Positions 55,624 through 64,000 of a stretch of 64,000 bases of DNA are shown here, piece by piece. The stretch's first letter is position 1. The number at the start of each line of letters is the position of its first letter. The stretch comes from Allolobophora icterica (Eukaryota; Annelida; Clitellata; Crassiclitellata; Lumbricidae), in contig OY744613.1 of assembly GCA_963556255.1 (NCBI GenBank), positions 40,953,409 through 41,017,408 on the forward strand. Direction: 5' to 3'. The notes under the pieces were generated by a model that did not search any database, had not been told where the DNA came from, and saw only the letters and a program-made list of their open reading frames with translations. A program made the position numbers and the translations under genes.

Positions 55624-55980
55624 GCAAAGGCTTTGTTGTATTTTTGCCAGTGTTGTTCCTCGTATGATTGACCAGAGTGCCTTCTCCGGCAAAACGCTTT
55701 GTGACATAAATTGCACTTAAATGATTTTCCCCACTATGAATTCTTACTCGAATTTCGAGAATCCCAGATCTGTATGAATGCCTTGCTAAATAATTCATAG
55801 TGTTTATGTTTTTTATCGAGTGTGTTTTTATGGCGACACAAATTGCAGTTGTATGGTTTCTCTCCAGTGTTTGTTCTTTTGTGGTATTTCAGATTACCTT
55901 TCTGCGCATACGTTTTATTATCTAGCCTACGTTGCATTTGTAACGTGATCGGTTCTATGCCTTTTGCTAGATATAGCACA

Positions 55981-56251
55981 ACACTCGATCTCGATGGTAT
56001 TTGAATCTACGTATATTCTCCTAGCAGTGTAACACATAACAAGCGTACTCAGTCTATAGGCCTAGTCTGTCATTAGCTGCAGTCCAAGAGCAAGAAGTGA
56101 TGTCGCGTGTCTAATAACTATTAACTGTCCGTCGGTCTGTCAGTCAAGTGGGCGTGTCTATAACGGTCAGTCTATAAGCGTCCAAGCCAATCATGTTACA
56201 TCTCGCCTTCTTTTTAAGTTCCTAGTTTACGAACCAAATCTAACTAAATCT
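55981..56251. other. No gene seen
   Basis: No coding sequence or repeat was recognised in this short interval. Confidence 0.4.
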
Positions 56252-57446
56252 ATCTCTCATAGTTTACGGAGAAACTGTATGAAGCCCAACCCTTGTAGGC
56301 GTGGCTAGTAAGGATGACCATCTGCCTGAAATCTGCTTGACAGGTGTAGCCGCTTATATGAATAGCTATAGGACCTAGTGTCCACCTGTTCACCCTGGTC
56401 GAGGAACTGTGAGGCAGCCACAGACTTGTGTAAACAGATTATCGTCCCTGTCCCTGATATAATTAGCTATAGGGTCCAGTGCCCATCTGCTGACCTGGGC
56501 TGAGAGACCCAAATGTTATTCAATGGACAGAGTCGATATATCTGTTTACACAGTCTGTGCAGCTTGTCTGGCTCACAGTTCCTGTATGTATGTTTATATG
56601 CATGTATATTTTTATGTATGCATGCTTGTAAGTATTCATGTATATGTGTAGCGGAGGTTGCAGGTTGAACCTTCCGAGTTGTGCAGCCAGTTGGCTGCCC
56701 TCGAGTAGTTGGCCGGACCACCACCCCCTTCCCCACCCTCCGGATGAGGCCTGGTGGCCCTTAGACTAAGACGACCGACTGTAGCCGAAGTCTCGTAGGT
56801 TTCACGCAGGGTATACTCGGCCGGGTGTTTACATTTGGGTCTCTCAACTGGTCAGCCTAAGCTCATGTCTAATCCTTGCAATTCCAGTTTGGCTGTGTGT
56901 AAACCAAAATTTCACATACCACCATCCATCAAATCATTCTGGCGTTCATTGTGATGAAGCTGCATATATAGGCCTACCACAGAAGTTGAGTTTGTAGGCT
57001 ATTTGCGATACAGCATGGAAAAGTATCATCTAACAATTCGTGTTGATCGTGAGCAAGAAGAAGCCATACGGGCCTTTTTCGCTCACAACGACTGGAATTT
57101 TGAAAAACTTGGTAAATACTAAGATAGCAATATATATTTAGTATAAAAAGTGGAAAATCTGCACACAGACACAGACAGTACCTGTCCACTCTGCTATGTG
57201 CATCCATGCGTGTCAGCTTTACCTGCAGAATGGCTTGGAAAAGGACAAGCAGCCCATACAGCCAACAGTTCTATACGCAGAGTTATTTATGGAAAATACT
57301 GGAAAGTTATTTGTAATTTGGGTGGGTGGACTAGCCAACTCTATATTTGGCAAAAAACAGTAGTGTAGTTATACATTTTCGTGGATCCATCAGACAAACG
57401 TTTTCTAACCGTTCGCGTGGTGCCAGGTGAAGCACCTGCTGTCAAT

Positions 57447-57873
57447 GAGTGTAGGACATTATCCCCCGGACATTATCCCCCGGATATTATCCCCGGACAG
57501 AATCCCCCCCGGGGTAGGACATTATCCCCCCGGCTAGGAAATAATAACCTATATTTCACACATATATATCATACATTCATATATACATACATGCATAATA
57601 TACATATATACCTACATATATACATATATACCTACATATATACATATATACATGCATATATACATACATATATACATACATACATATACACATACATGCA
57701 TACATAGGTACATACATCCATACATAAATACATACATGCATACATACATACATACAAGCATACATACATGACGCACACAGGATTACAAGGAAATAGGCTT
57801 ATTACACAGAGGGGGATTTTGTCCGGGGGGATAATGTCCGGGGATAATGTCCGGGGGATAATGCCCGTTCCCC
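57447..57873. mobile_element. 427-bp MITE with iterated TIRs and 9-bp target duplication
   Basis: GCTGTCAAT occurs at 57438-57446 and 57874-57882. Each end consists of repeated copies of a motif close to CCGGACATTATCCCC (57450-57537 and, inverted, 57809-57870). The interior is a TACATA-rich microsatellite. A 9-bp duplication points to the Mutator-like superfamily. The end architecture parallels the 703-bp element at 47316, with a related core motif (CGACAATTGCGCC). Confidence 0.85.
57555..57775 (+). repeat. TACATA/CATACA microsatellite within MITE
   Basis: About 220 bp of mixed TACATATA and CATACATA units form the core of the MITE. Frames on both strands are open through it only because of the repeat. 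Confidence 0.95.
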
Positions 57874-58113
57874 GCTGTCAATATCTGTGGTAAATTACCT
57901 CCCTCCATGCTATGTAAAACTTCAAAATAAATTATACTATACTATACTGCTGAAGCACAAATAGTAGCTACACACTCGTAATAAGAAATAATACACGAGG
58001 CGCATAAGAACTGTATTTCTGAATTTGAACACTCTGCTAGGTTTTCACACTAAGGAATGAATGCTGGAATAAACTTTGAAAGGGCACTTTCAAAGTAGAT
58101 TAACATCTGTCAT

Positions 58114-58763
58114 GTGACACGACATGGACTTCCTATATGCTTGTTTTTCCAGCTCCGTGTGGTCTCCCGCTCTCTCTCTCCCAAGCACGCAGCTACTCTC
58201 GTTCATGCTTTCATTACCTGTCGACTTGATTACTGCTGTTCTCTCTATATTGGTCTCCCTCACACTCGACTGCATTGCCTTGAACGCGTTCTACGCTCTG
58301 CTGCGCGCCTCGTTGGGCGCATCCCTAAGTTTGGTCACGTGTCTGACTACATGCGTGACGTCCTCCACTGGCTTCCTTTTTCGCAACGCATTGTATACCG
58401 GGTTGCTTCTATTGTCTGGCAGTGTCAGCTTGGCCGCGCTCCTTTCTATCTACGTGAGCTTTGTTTTCCAGCGTCCGCACCTCTTGGTCGCCGTTCACTC
58501 CGTTCCACCTCCCGCGGTGACTTACATGTTCCTTTCGCTCGCACTGCAACCATGCAACAGCGAGCATTCTCCGTTGCCGGTCCCACTATCTGGAATGGCC
58601 TTCCTGTTGGACTGCGGTCTCTCCCTCGAGACTCATCCACCTCTTTCTTCTCTGCTCTTAAGGTTGTTCTCTTTCGTCGAGGTTGGGCTGGGAGCGCCTC
58701 TGAATAGTTGCCTTGAAGAGCGCGCTATAAAAATGTCTAATTGATTGATTGATTGATTGATGA
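58114..58763 (+). mobile_element. 5'-truncated LINE: RT C-terminal domain and (TTGA)n tail
   Basis: A 197-residue intact frame (58114-58707) contains HAFITCRLDYCCSLYIGLP, RVLRSAARLVGRIPKFGHVS, VLHWLPFSQRIVYRVASIVW and FSVAGPTIWNGLPVGLRSLP. These are the standard RT C-terminal landmarks of L2/CR1 LINEs. A short 3' UTR with GCGCTATAAAAATGTCTAA leads to the TTGA tail (58740-58763). It is a different subfamily from the element at 396, 5' truncated as is common, and its frame is still intact. Confidence 0.85.
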
Positions 58764-59220
58764 AACACAGCTTAGGACGACCAGCTGAGAGACCCAAATG
58801 TAATCAGCCGGCTGACCATACGCTACGTTCAATGGACAGGGACGATAATCTGTTTACACAAGTCTGTGGCTGCCTCACAGTTCCTCGACCAGGGTGAGCA
58901 GGTGGACACTAGGTCCTATAGCTATTCATATAAGCGCTACACCTGTCAAGCAGACTTCAGACAGATGGTCATCCTTACTAGCCACGCCTACAAGGGTTGG
59001 GCTTCATACAGTTTCTCCGTAAACTATGAGAGATGGACCTTGGCCTTTAAGGTTCGCATTTTTCTACAATGTCTTTTTCGAATGGTCTCCTTCTACTGGC
59101 CAAGTCTATTATCGACCCTGCACAAGGCGCTCGCCTTAACTGAAAGTCTCTGGCAGGGGGTAAGTCAGTCTCTGCATCAGGCCGGTTTAATGATCTGGCG
59201 AGTAACTGGTTGAGACACCC

Positions 59221-60048
59221 TTATGGGCACATCTGGCGTCTTCTCGAGGGGGCGGCGTGGAGGTCTGCAGCGCTGGCGAACTGGGCTTCCAAGGAGCAGC
59301 GGGTGGGGCGAACCGCGATGAAAGGCTGAATCGCAGCTGCTGCAGTGGTGGAAGCAAAACCCCAGATGTCTCGAGGGTTGTGTGTATTCGTCTGTCGACA
59401 CTGGTCGCGGTCGACATCAACGGCTCCGCTATCTTTGGCATTATTCACGCTCTGTTGGTAGCGAGCAGAGGACGGGGTGCACTGATCGGCGAAAGTGCAA
59501 AGGGGTTTTGATCTGATATCGTGGCGATCGACGTGCATTCGATGGTCGTCTGGAATATATCTGCCTTTCTTTGAGGGTCGCCTGTCGACGGCCTGGTCTC
59601 TGGCTCTACGTGCAACAACACGCTTGGCTTTGAACCCGATTCCAAGACGACGTAGGATTCGTGATGACTTGTCCCACGAGCGATTGGCGGAGATAGGCTG
59701 GTCGTTGTCGCTATCGTTAATTACTACGCGCTGGGCGATGCTTTTCACCTCTAGCCCATGCAGCTGCTCAGCGAGGGCTTCCAGAGGAAAGCTAATCAAT
59801 GGTATCTGGACACGACCCGCATCTGGTTTCGTCTGGATAGCACAGATATTTTCATTCATGTTCTCTGCGTAGGGGTCCTGTTCCACTCCCGTCATGGCTC
59901 GAAATACATCCATAGCTTCAGATGCAGACTCCACTGACTTTCCGCCCTGTAGTGGCACAGTGCATACGCCATATTTAGAAGTCGGGGCTCGAATGCGTGC
60001 ACCTCCACAGTCAATGGTGCGTATAACTGACCGCGGTAGTATATTCAT
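59221..60048 (-). CDS. Hypothetical 275-residue ORF
   Basis: A long uninterrupted minus frame in locally GC-rich DNA. It contains EAMDVFRAMTGVEQDPYAEN, an Arg/Lys-rich middle (FKAKRVVARRARDQAVDRRP) and a His/Asp-rich segment. Opposite-strand frames of up to 125 residues overlap it. No domain is recognised. A gag-like or ORF1-like protein of a mobile element is possible. It begins 18 bp to the left of the ACGTACG cluster, which would lie in its upstream region. Confidence 0.4.
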   Translation of the reverse strand: MNILPRSVIRTIDCGGARIRAPTSKYGVCTVPLQGGKSVESASEAMDVFRAMTGVEQDPYAENMNENICAIQTKPDAGRVQIPLISFPLEALAEQLHGLEVKSIAQRVVINDSDNDQPISANRSWDKSSRILRRLGIGFKAKRVVARRARDQAVDRRPSKKGRYIPDDHRMHVDRHDIRSKPLCTFADQCTPSSARYQQSVNNAKDSGAVDVDRDQCRQTNTHNPRDIWGFASTTAAAAIQPFIAVRPTRCSLEAQFASAADLHAAPSRRRQMCP

Positions 60049-60065
60049 TGTGGACCCGCATAGTG

Positions 60066-60152
60066 CGACCGTACGTTACCTACCGGAATAACGTACGCGT
60101 ACCGTACGTACGTTATCGAAAAAATAACGTACGCGACCGTACGCGTACGTTA
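60066..60152. repeat. Cluster of ACGTACG palindromes
   Basis: Within 87 bp, CGTACG and close variants occur about eight times (CGTACGTTAC, AACGTACGCGTACCGTACG, AACGTACGCGACCGTACG), forming overlapping self-complementary runs. It sits immediately upstream (on the minus strand) of the 275-residue ORF. Confidence 0.85.
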
Positions 60153-61305
60153 AAATGCCACGAGTTTATCTGATCATTCACAGTAGTGGGGTCAATAAGA
60201 AGCAAGAAACAACTGAATCGTTCAAGTTATATGTAAGCTTACAAGCAGCAAACTTTCTAATTTAAAACCTTAAAATATATAAAAAATAATCTGATATACT
60301 AACACCTGTGAATATGATTGTAAATGAGTAAATTTATTCACTTTTTGTAAAAGATGACAACGCTGTCGAATTGGGCTTAATTGCGCACAATTGGGCTGCT
60401 TGTGGTACATCTTTACGTGTGTTTTACGTTGATATAGGTTACCAACTTGTTCTTTAAATTCCCTTACACTGTCGTTAATAATAATATAAAATGTAATGAT
60501 ATAATTATATTACAATTATGTTAATGATATAACAATTTCGGGAGTAAATCGTTCAATTAGCGCTGTTGTCGTCTGCTAACCTTCGTCAGCATAATAACAC
60601 TGTAGGGCTATCGAAATGTGCAGTATACGAACTCGGCAATGGAATTGTCACGGGTGGGCAAGTGGTGATTGGAGTTAAAGTGTATATTTTGCCAGAGGGT
60701 GCTAGGAAAGTGGTCAAGTGGCGATATGATTGCAATCGAGGCCAAATACCACCCTGCTTGGTTGCTAGATCTGTTTCGTAAAGCAGCAGGTTCACATGTG
60801 AAACTGAAAATGTAAAGTGTATAACTAGGTTAGATGCGGAATCAGTCTCATTAGCTGAAATTATTGCATAGTTGGAGAAGTCAGAGCCAACGACATTTGG
60901 CCTCCAGCATTCAAACTAGCTGAACTTAGCCAACTTTATGCAGGACAACTATAGCATTATGGTATTTTCTTGACAAGTAAACCTAAATTAAGCTACTCGA
61001 CATAAGGATCATTTACTAGAAATGTACGAGATGTTCTTTTAACGTGAACATTTAGGCATAGCGTTGGAACAAATAAGACAGAACTCTGATACGGATGCAG
61101 TCCATCTCATGCATACAGCAATATTGGTTGGGAATGAAATGGACAGTTCTTGCGAGTCGATGACAACAAAACTGAACTGCATCATTTTCTTGTGTATGTT
61201 ATGACCACTGTAAACATTCCAGATGAGTTGATTTAGAATTTAATTCAACTCAAATCATGACAAAGCATGATCTGAGCAGATCGTTATGGTGGGTAGGGTG
61301 GAGTC
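60153..61305. other. No confident gene
   Basis: A 71-residue frame (60566-60781; reads CAVYELGNGIVTGGQVVIG) lies here without known homology. The rest is AT-rich and shows nothing. Confidence 0.35.
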
Positions 61306-61309
61306 TCTA

Positions 61310-61690
61310 TTACGGGATCTCCACCTCTAGATGATGGCAAATAGACTTGGCTCAATCCCTCAAAGACTCAATTGATTTGGTTCCACCTGTCAAAAGTTGA
61401 CCTCCCGATACTGGCCTTACTATTCCCAGACTTTACATTCTCCTCTAGTGTTCGTGATCTAGCTGTCATGCTTGATAGTGCCTTGACGTTTACTGAGCAC
61501 CTAAGACTGCTAACCCGCTTCTGTTACTACCAACTGAGGCTCCTTAGAGCCTTTAGGAGGTACTGTCTTTACGACCATAGTGCATGCCTTTGTATGTACA
61601 CGCATTGACTATTGTAACTCTGTGCTACTAGGACTTCCAAAGACATGTCTGTCCTGCATGAGTGCAACTGGTCTTAAATGCTGCAGCCAT
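61310..61690 (+). mobile_element. LINE RT fragment (L2/CR1-like)
   Basis: The frames give LAPDFTFSSSVRDLAVMLDS-like sequence (61431-61475, FTFSSSVRDLAVMLD) and SALTFTEHLRLLTRFCYYQL. After a shift near 61575 they give RIDYCNSVLLGLPKT. These are the thumb and post-RT landmarks of L2-type LINEs. It is degenerate and truncated at both ends. Confidence 0.75.
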
Positions 61691-61916
61691 ATGATGCAGG
61701 GAAAATCCTTACCACAATTTCGATGCAATTTATGGGCACCACTGGAATAAACCGATAATTATAGTGGCTTCATCAATGTCATCTGTGACTTCAGATAGGT
61801 TCAGAAATGCTTCAATGACCACTGGATATGAACTCGCTTTACAGGCTAATCTCCATCCATTTACCATCTACTACCAAACAGATTTAAAGTACAGTGTTTC
61901 AGCACCTGTGTTGTGA
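61691..61916. other. No gene seen
   Basis: Spacer between the LINE fragment and the family relic that follows; nothing recognised. Confidence 0.35.
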
Positions 61917-62192
61917 GTGACATTTGCATATGAGGCCATCACACTTCATGCCATAATCAAAGGACTTGGCCTCCATCCAACCATCAAGACTATAGAGCAT
62001 TTCAGTTATGAAATTGCTAGCAAGCGCAAGAACTTTAAAAATGTTAGCATTCTCATGAACAATCTGGGTGATTTGAAGCAGAGTGTTGAATGGCTTCTTT
62101 TTGCTACTATTGTCCTTGTACCGGTAATGGAATTAGTGGTACAGTTAAACGACTTGTCTTCAAACCATCACAACAAACCACATTTTCAGTGA
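61917..62192 (+). pseudogene. YKQW/NYSFVVQDAAQ family relic, copy 3 (C-terminal part)
   Basis: The frame encodes TIKTIEHFSYEIASKRKNFK, NVSILMNNLGDLKQSVEWLL and FAT. A shifted frame then gives CTGNGISGTVKRLVFKPSQQ. This follows the C-terminal pattern of the family (YFxDGxxxxYKNxKNFxNL, AEWxFFATSHGK, DGxGGTVKRL). It therefore complements the N-terminal pieces at 23226 and 33160. Confidence 0.5.
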
Positions 62193-62375
62193 ACAGCAAC
62201 TGTTTCTTTGAGCTGACTCCAACACCTTGAACATACATTCTTCTATGTGCCTAATACATAAGTGATGTTGCTAAGACCTGAATACTAGGCCTTATTTAAA
62301 ATGCAATGGTTCCAGAAACATGAATTCACCATCACTATACTTTATTAGACCAATTCTTTTGCAGATAATGATTCC

Positions 62376-62947
<572 letters not shown>

Positions 62948-63055
62948 TACCCCGGGACGTCCAAGCAAGGCAGAAACCAGAAGGGTTTCTGACTTAACTA
63001 ACTTACAATTAACATGCACAGTGCAACAAATATCAAACTCAAAGCATAACCTATG

Positions 63056-63204
63056 CAACAAATCATTTCCCACAAAATCATTTAAACTATACACACTAGA
63101 CGTCCATGTAAGTCAGCCCTAAACATAATGCAATAAATCATTTCACACAAACAAAAACATTAATCTATACACACTAGACGTCCATATACGTCAGCCCTAA
63201 ACAT
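63056..63204. repeat. 78-bp tandem pair in the gypsy 3' region
   Basis: The block with TATACACACTAGACGTCCAT occurs twice with an offset of 78 bp, between the pol stop and the LTR. Confidence 0.8.
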
Positions 63205-63206
63205 GA

Positions 63207-64000
63207 TTACCCAGTGGCAACCATCGACGGTCGACTCAGCAAATCCGGAAGGTAATTGTCTCTCCCTGAACGGTGTCGAATATCCAAAGTATATTTTTGG
63301 AGTTCCAAACTCCATCGGAGTAATTTATCGTTCGAGTTTGCCATCGAATTGATGAAAGTGAGAGGACTGTGATCCGTAAAGACCACCACAGGCGCAGAAC
63401 CGAAGTATACGGAAAAAGTCCGTACAGCCATGACCAATGCCAAAGCCTCCTTCTCCACCGTTGAGTAGCGTATTTCGTGCTTCCGTAGTTTTCGACTGTA
63501 GTAGCACACCGGATGTTCGATTCCATCGTAAATCTGGAATAGACACGCTCCAACACACACCTGCGAAGCATCAACAGCAACCAAAAATGGTCGATTATAA
63601 TCAGGCGGTTTAAGAATTGGTTTTGACGCCAGCCGTGATTTCAAGTCAACAAAAGCCTGTTCAGCTTTCTGCGACCACACAAATTTATTCCCCTTTTTCA
63701 AAATCTCCGTTAAAGGATTAGTCAAATCAGAAAAATGTGGCAAATATTTCCTGTAGTAGCTTGCCAACCCAAACAAAGACTGTAACTGCTTCTTGTAAGT
63801 GGGAGTTGAGAAATTAATCATCACTTCCACCTTTTGTGCACGTGGTGACACTACCCCTCGACCCACATGATGACCCAAGAAATCCACCTCAGCGTCAGCA
63901 AAAGTACACTTCTTTACGTTCAAAGTTAGTTTAGCTTTCTCCACCCGTTGCAACACTTGTTGTAAGTGATCCATATGATCAAACCATGTCATACTGAAAA
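63207..64000 (-). mobile_element. Ty3/gypsy pol: RT thumb and RNase H, runs off the window
   Basis: The minus frame (63207-63992, open to the window edge) reads KKCTFADAEVDFLGHHVGRG (RT thumb) and FGLASYYRKYLPHFSDLTNP. The RNase H follows: the catalytic acidic residues in VAVDAS, STVEKEALAL and FTDHSPL, and the final DLLSRPS. These residues are intact. The frame stops soon after the RNase H with no integrase, unlike typical gypsy pol, so the copy is internally deleted or ends here as a derivative. The N-terminal RT is beyond 64000. Confidence 0.9.

Larger units (their letters stand above)
54560..55980 (-). pseudogene. C2H2 zinc-finger pseudogene split by a MITE
   Basis: On the minus strand, right of the element (55616-55980), frames carry GNLKYHKRTNTGEKPYNCNLC (linker TGEKPY) and FAGEGTLVNHTRNNTGK. 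Left of it (54560-54724) the next finger continues as KCNYSNKAFALKQHFRTHTE followed by CRQFC. Several Cys ligands are lost and the phases differ on the two sides, so the gene was probably already decaying. Host or transposon origin cannot be told. Confidence 0.65.
57015..57930 (+). pseudogene. Candidate small spliced gene, last exon split by a MITE
   Basis: A first exon from the ATG at 57015 encodes MEKYHLTIRVDREQEEAIRA and further residues to a GGTAAAT donor at 57111/57112. A pyrimidine/AG acceptor lies at about 57228. A later block in one phase (57369-57446, VDPSDKRFLTVRVVPGEAPA) runs into the MITE at 57447. Right of it, the phase resumes and ends at TAA 57928-57930, with AATAAA overlapping the stop. 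A TAG at 57366 shows that the exon model is incomplete or the gene is dead. No family is recognised. Confidence 0.4.
56252..59034. repeat. Large inverted repeat, about 202-bp arms, 2.4-kb spacer
   Basis: The arms 56252-56453 and 58834-59034 are inverted copies with only scattered differences. Shared words include ATCTCTCATAGTTTACGGAG at the outer ends and CAGATTATCGTCCCTGTCC at the inner ends. Next to each arm, a further segment (56500-56590, 58787-58880, and 56820-56855) repeats CTGAGAGACCCAAATGT in varied orientation. The spacer contains a candidate small gene, a MITE and a LINE end. Confidence 0.85.

Noticed and set aside
57381..57765. 108-residue plus frame and 62-residue minus frame rich in His/Ile/Tyr and Cys/Met/Tyr
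   Set aside because: Their second halves are translations of the TACATA microsatellite inside the MITE; only the first 22 codons or so of the plus frame resemble coding sequence.
58124..58744. 206-residue hydrophobic frame resembling a membrane protein
   Set aside because: It is the +1-frame shadow of the LINE RT C-terminal domain at 58114-58707, which has clear homology landmarks.

Overview
The window is metazoan nuclear DNA. It carries no bacterial operons, and its coding content is almost entirely transposable elements in every stage of decay. There are intron-like gaps, (CA)n, (TA)n and (TTGA)n arrays, long non-LTR and Penelope-type reverse transcriptases, a Ty3/gypsy pol, hAT and Polinton-type remnants. 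The palindrome TAGGCCTA and its variants recur (about 582, 7796, 8020, 44419, 47221, 52755, 53378, 54521, 56972). I associate this with marine invertebrate deuterostomes such as echinoderms and hemichordates; that is inference and the species is not determined. No tRNA, rRNA or CRISPR array was found, and no host housekeeping gene could be identified with confidence.

Layout. 0.4-4.25 kb: a nearly full-length PHD-endonuclease-RT LINE with one frameshift and a (TTGA)n tail. 4.25-12.7 kb: gag-like and zinc-finger/acidic ORF relics, three HECT-like fragments, a LINE fragment, the C-terminus of a hAT transposase beside a 46-bp tandem array, and a GC-rich minisatellite in an LTR-like block. 12.8-16.5 kb: a 1.7-kb tandem duplication of protein-primed DNA polymerase B relics. 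17-36 kb: a mosaic of broken multi-exon genes: YqaJ nuclease, DDE integrase, a possible tyrosine-recombinase-associated family, PC4 domains, a YKQW family, and a tandemly repeated SAM/C2H2/MHDxLEG family interrupted by PolB pieces. 36-49 kb: a 353-residue gag-like ORF, the longest PolB relic, Penelope-like RT pieces, a possible SINE head and a possible promoter/first exon. 49-60 kb: several non-autonomous TIR elements, three of them with perfect target duplications, a zinc-finger pseudogene split by one of them, a small spliced-looking gene split by another, and a 2.8-kb large inverted repeat. 60-64 kb: LINE and YKQW-family fragments, a long (TA)n tract, and a Ty3/gypsy 3' end on the minus strand.

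The genes do not form one pathway. The best-supported new observations are in the non-autonomous elements: a hAT-type family built from GACCAA hexamer arrays (two copies, each with perfect 8-bp duplications), and two elements with iterated terminal motifs, bounded by 9-bp and 15-bp perfect duplications. In each of these last two, the flanking reading frame becomes continuous when the element is disregarded. The more speculative idea is that the repeated co-occurrence of PolB, zinc-finger/acidic ORF, YqaJ, integrase and PC4 pieces reflects one or more large composite transposons.
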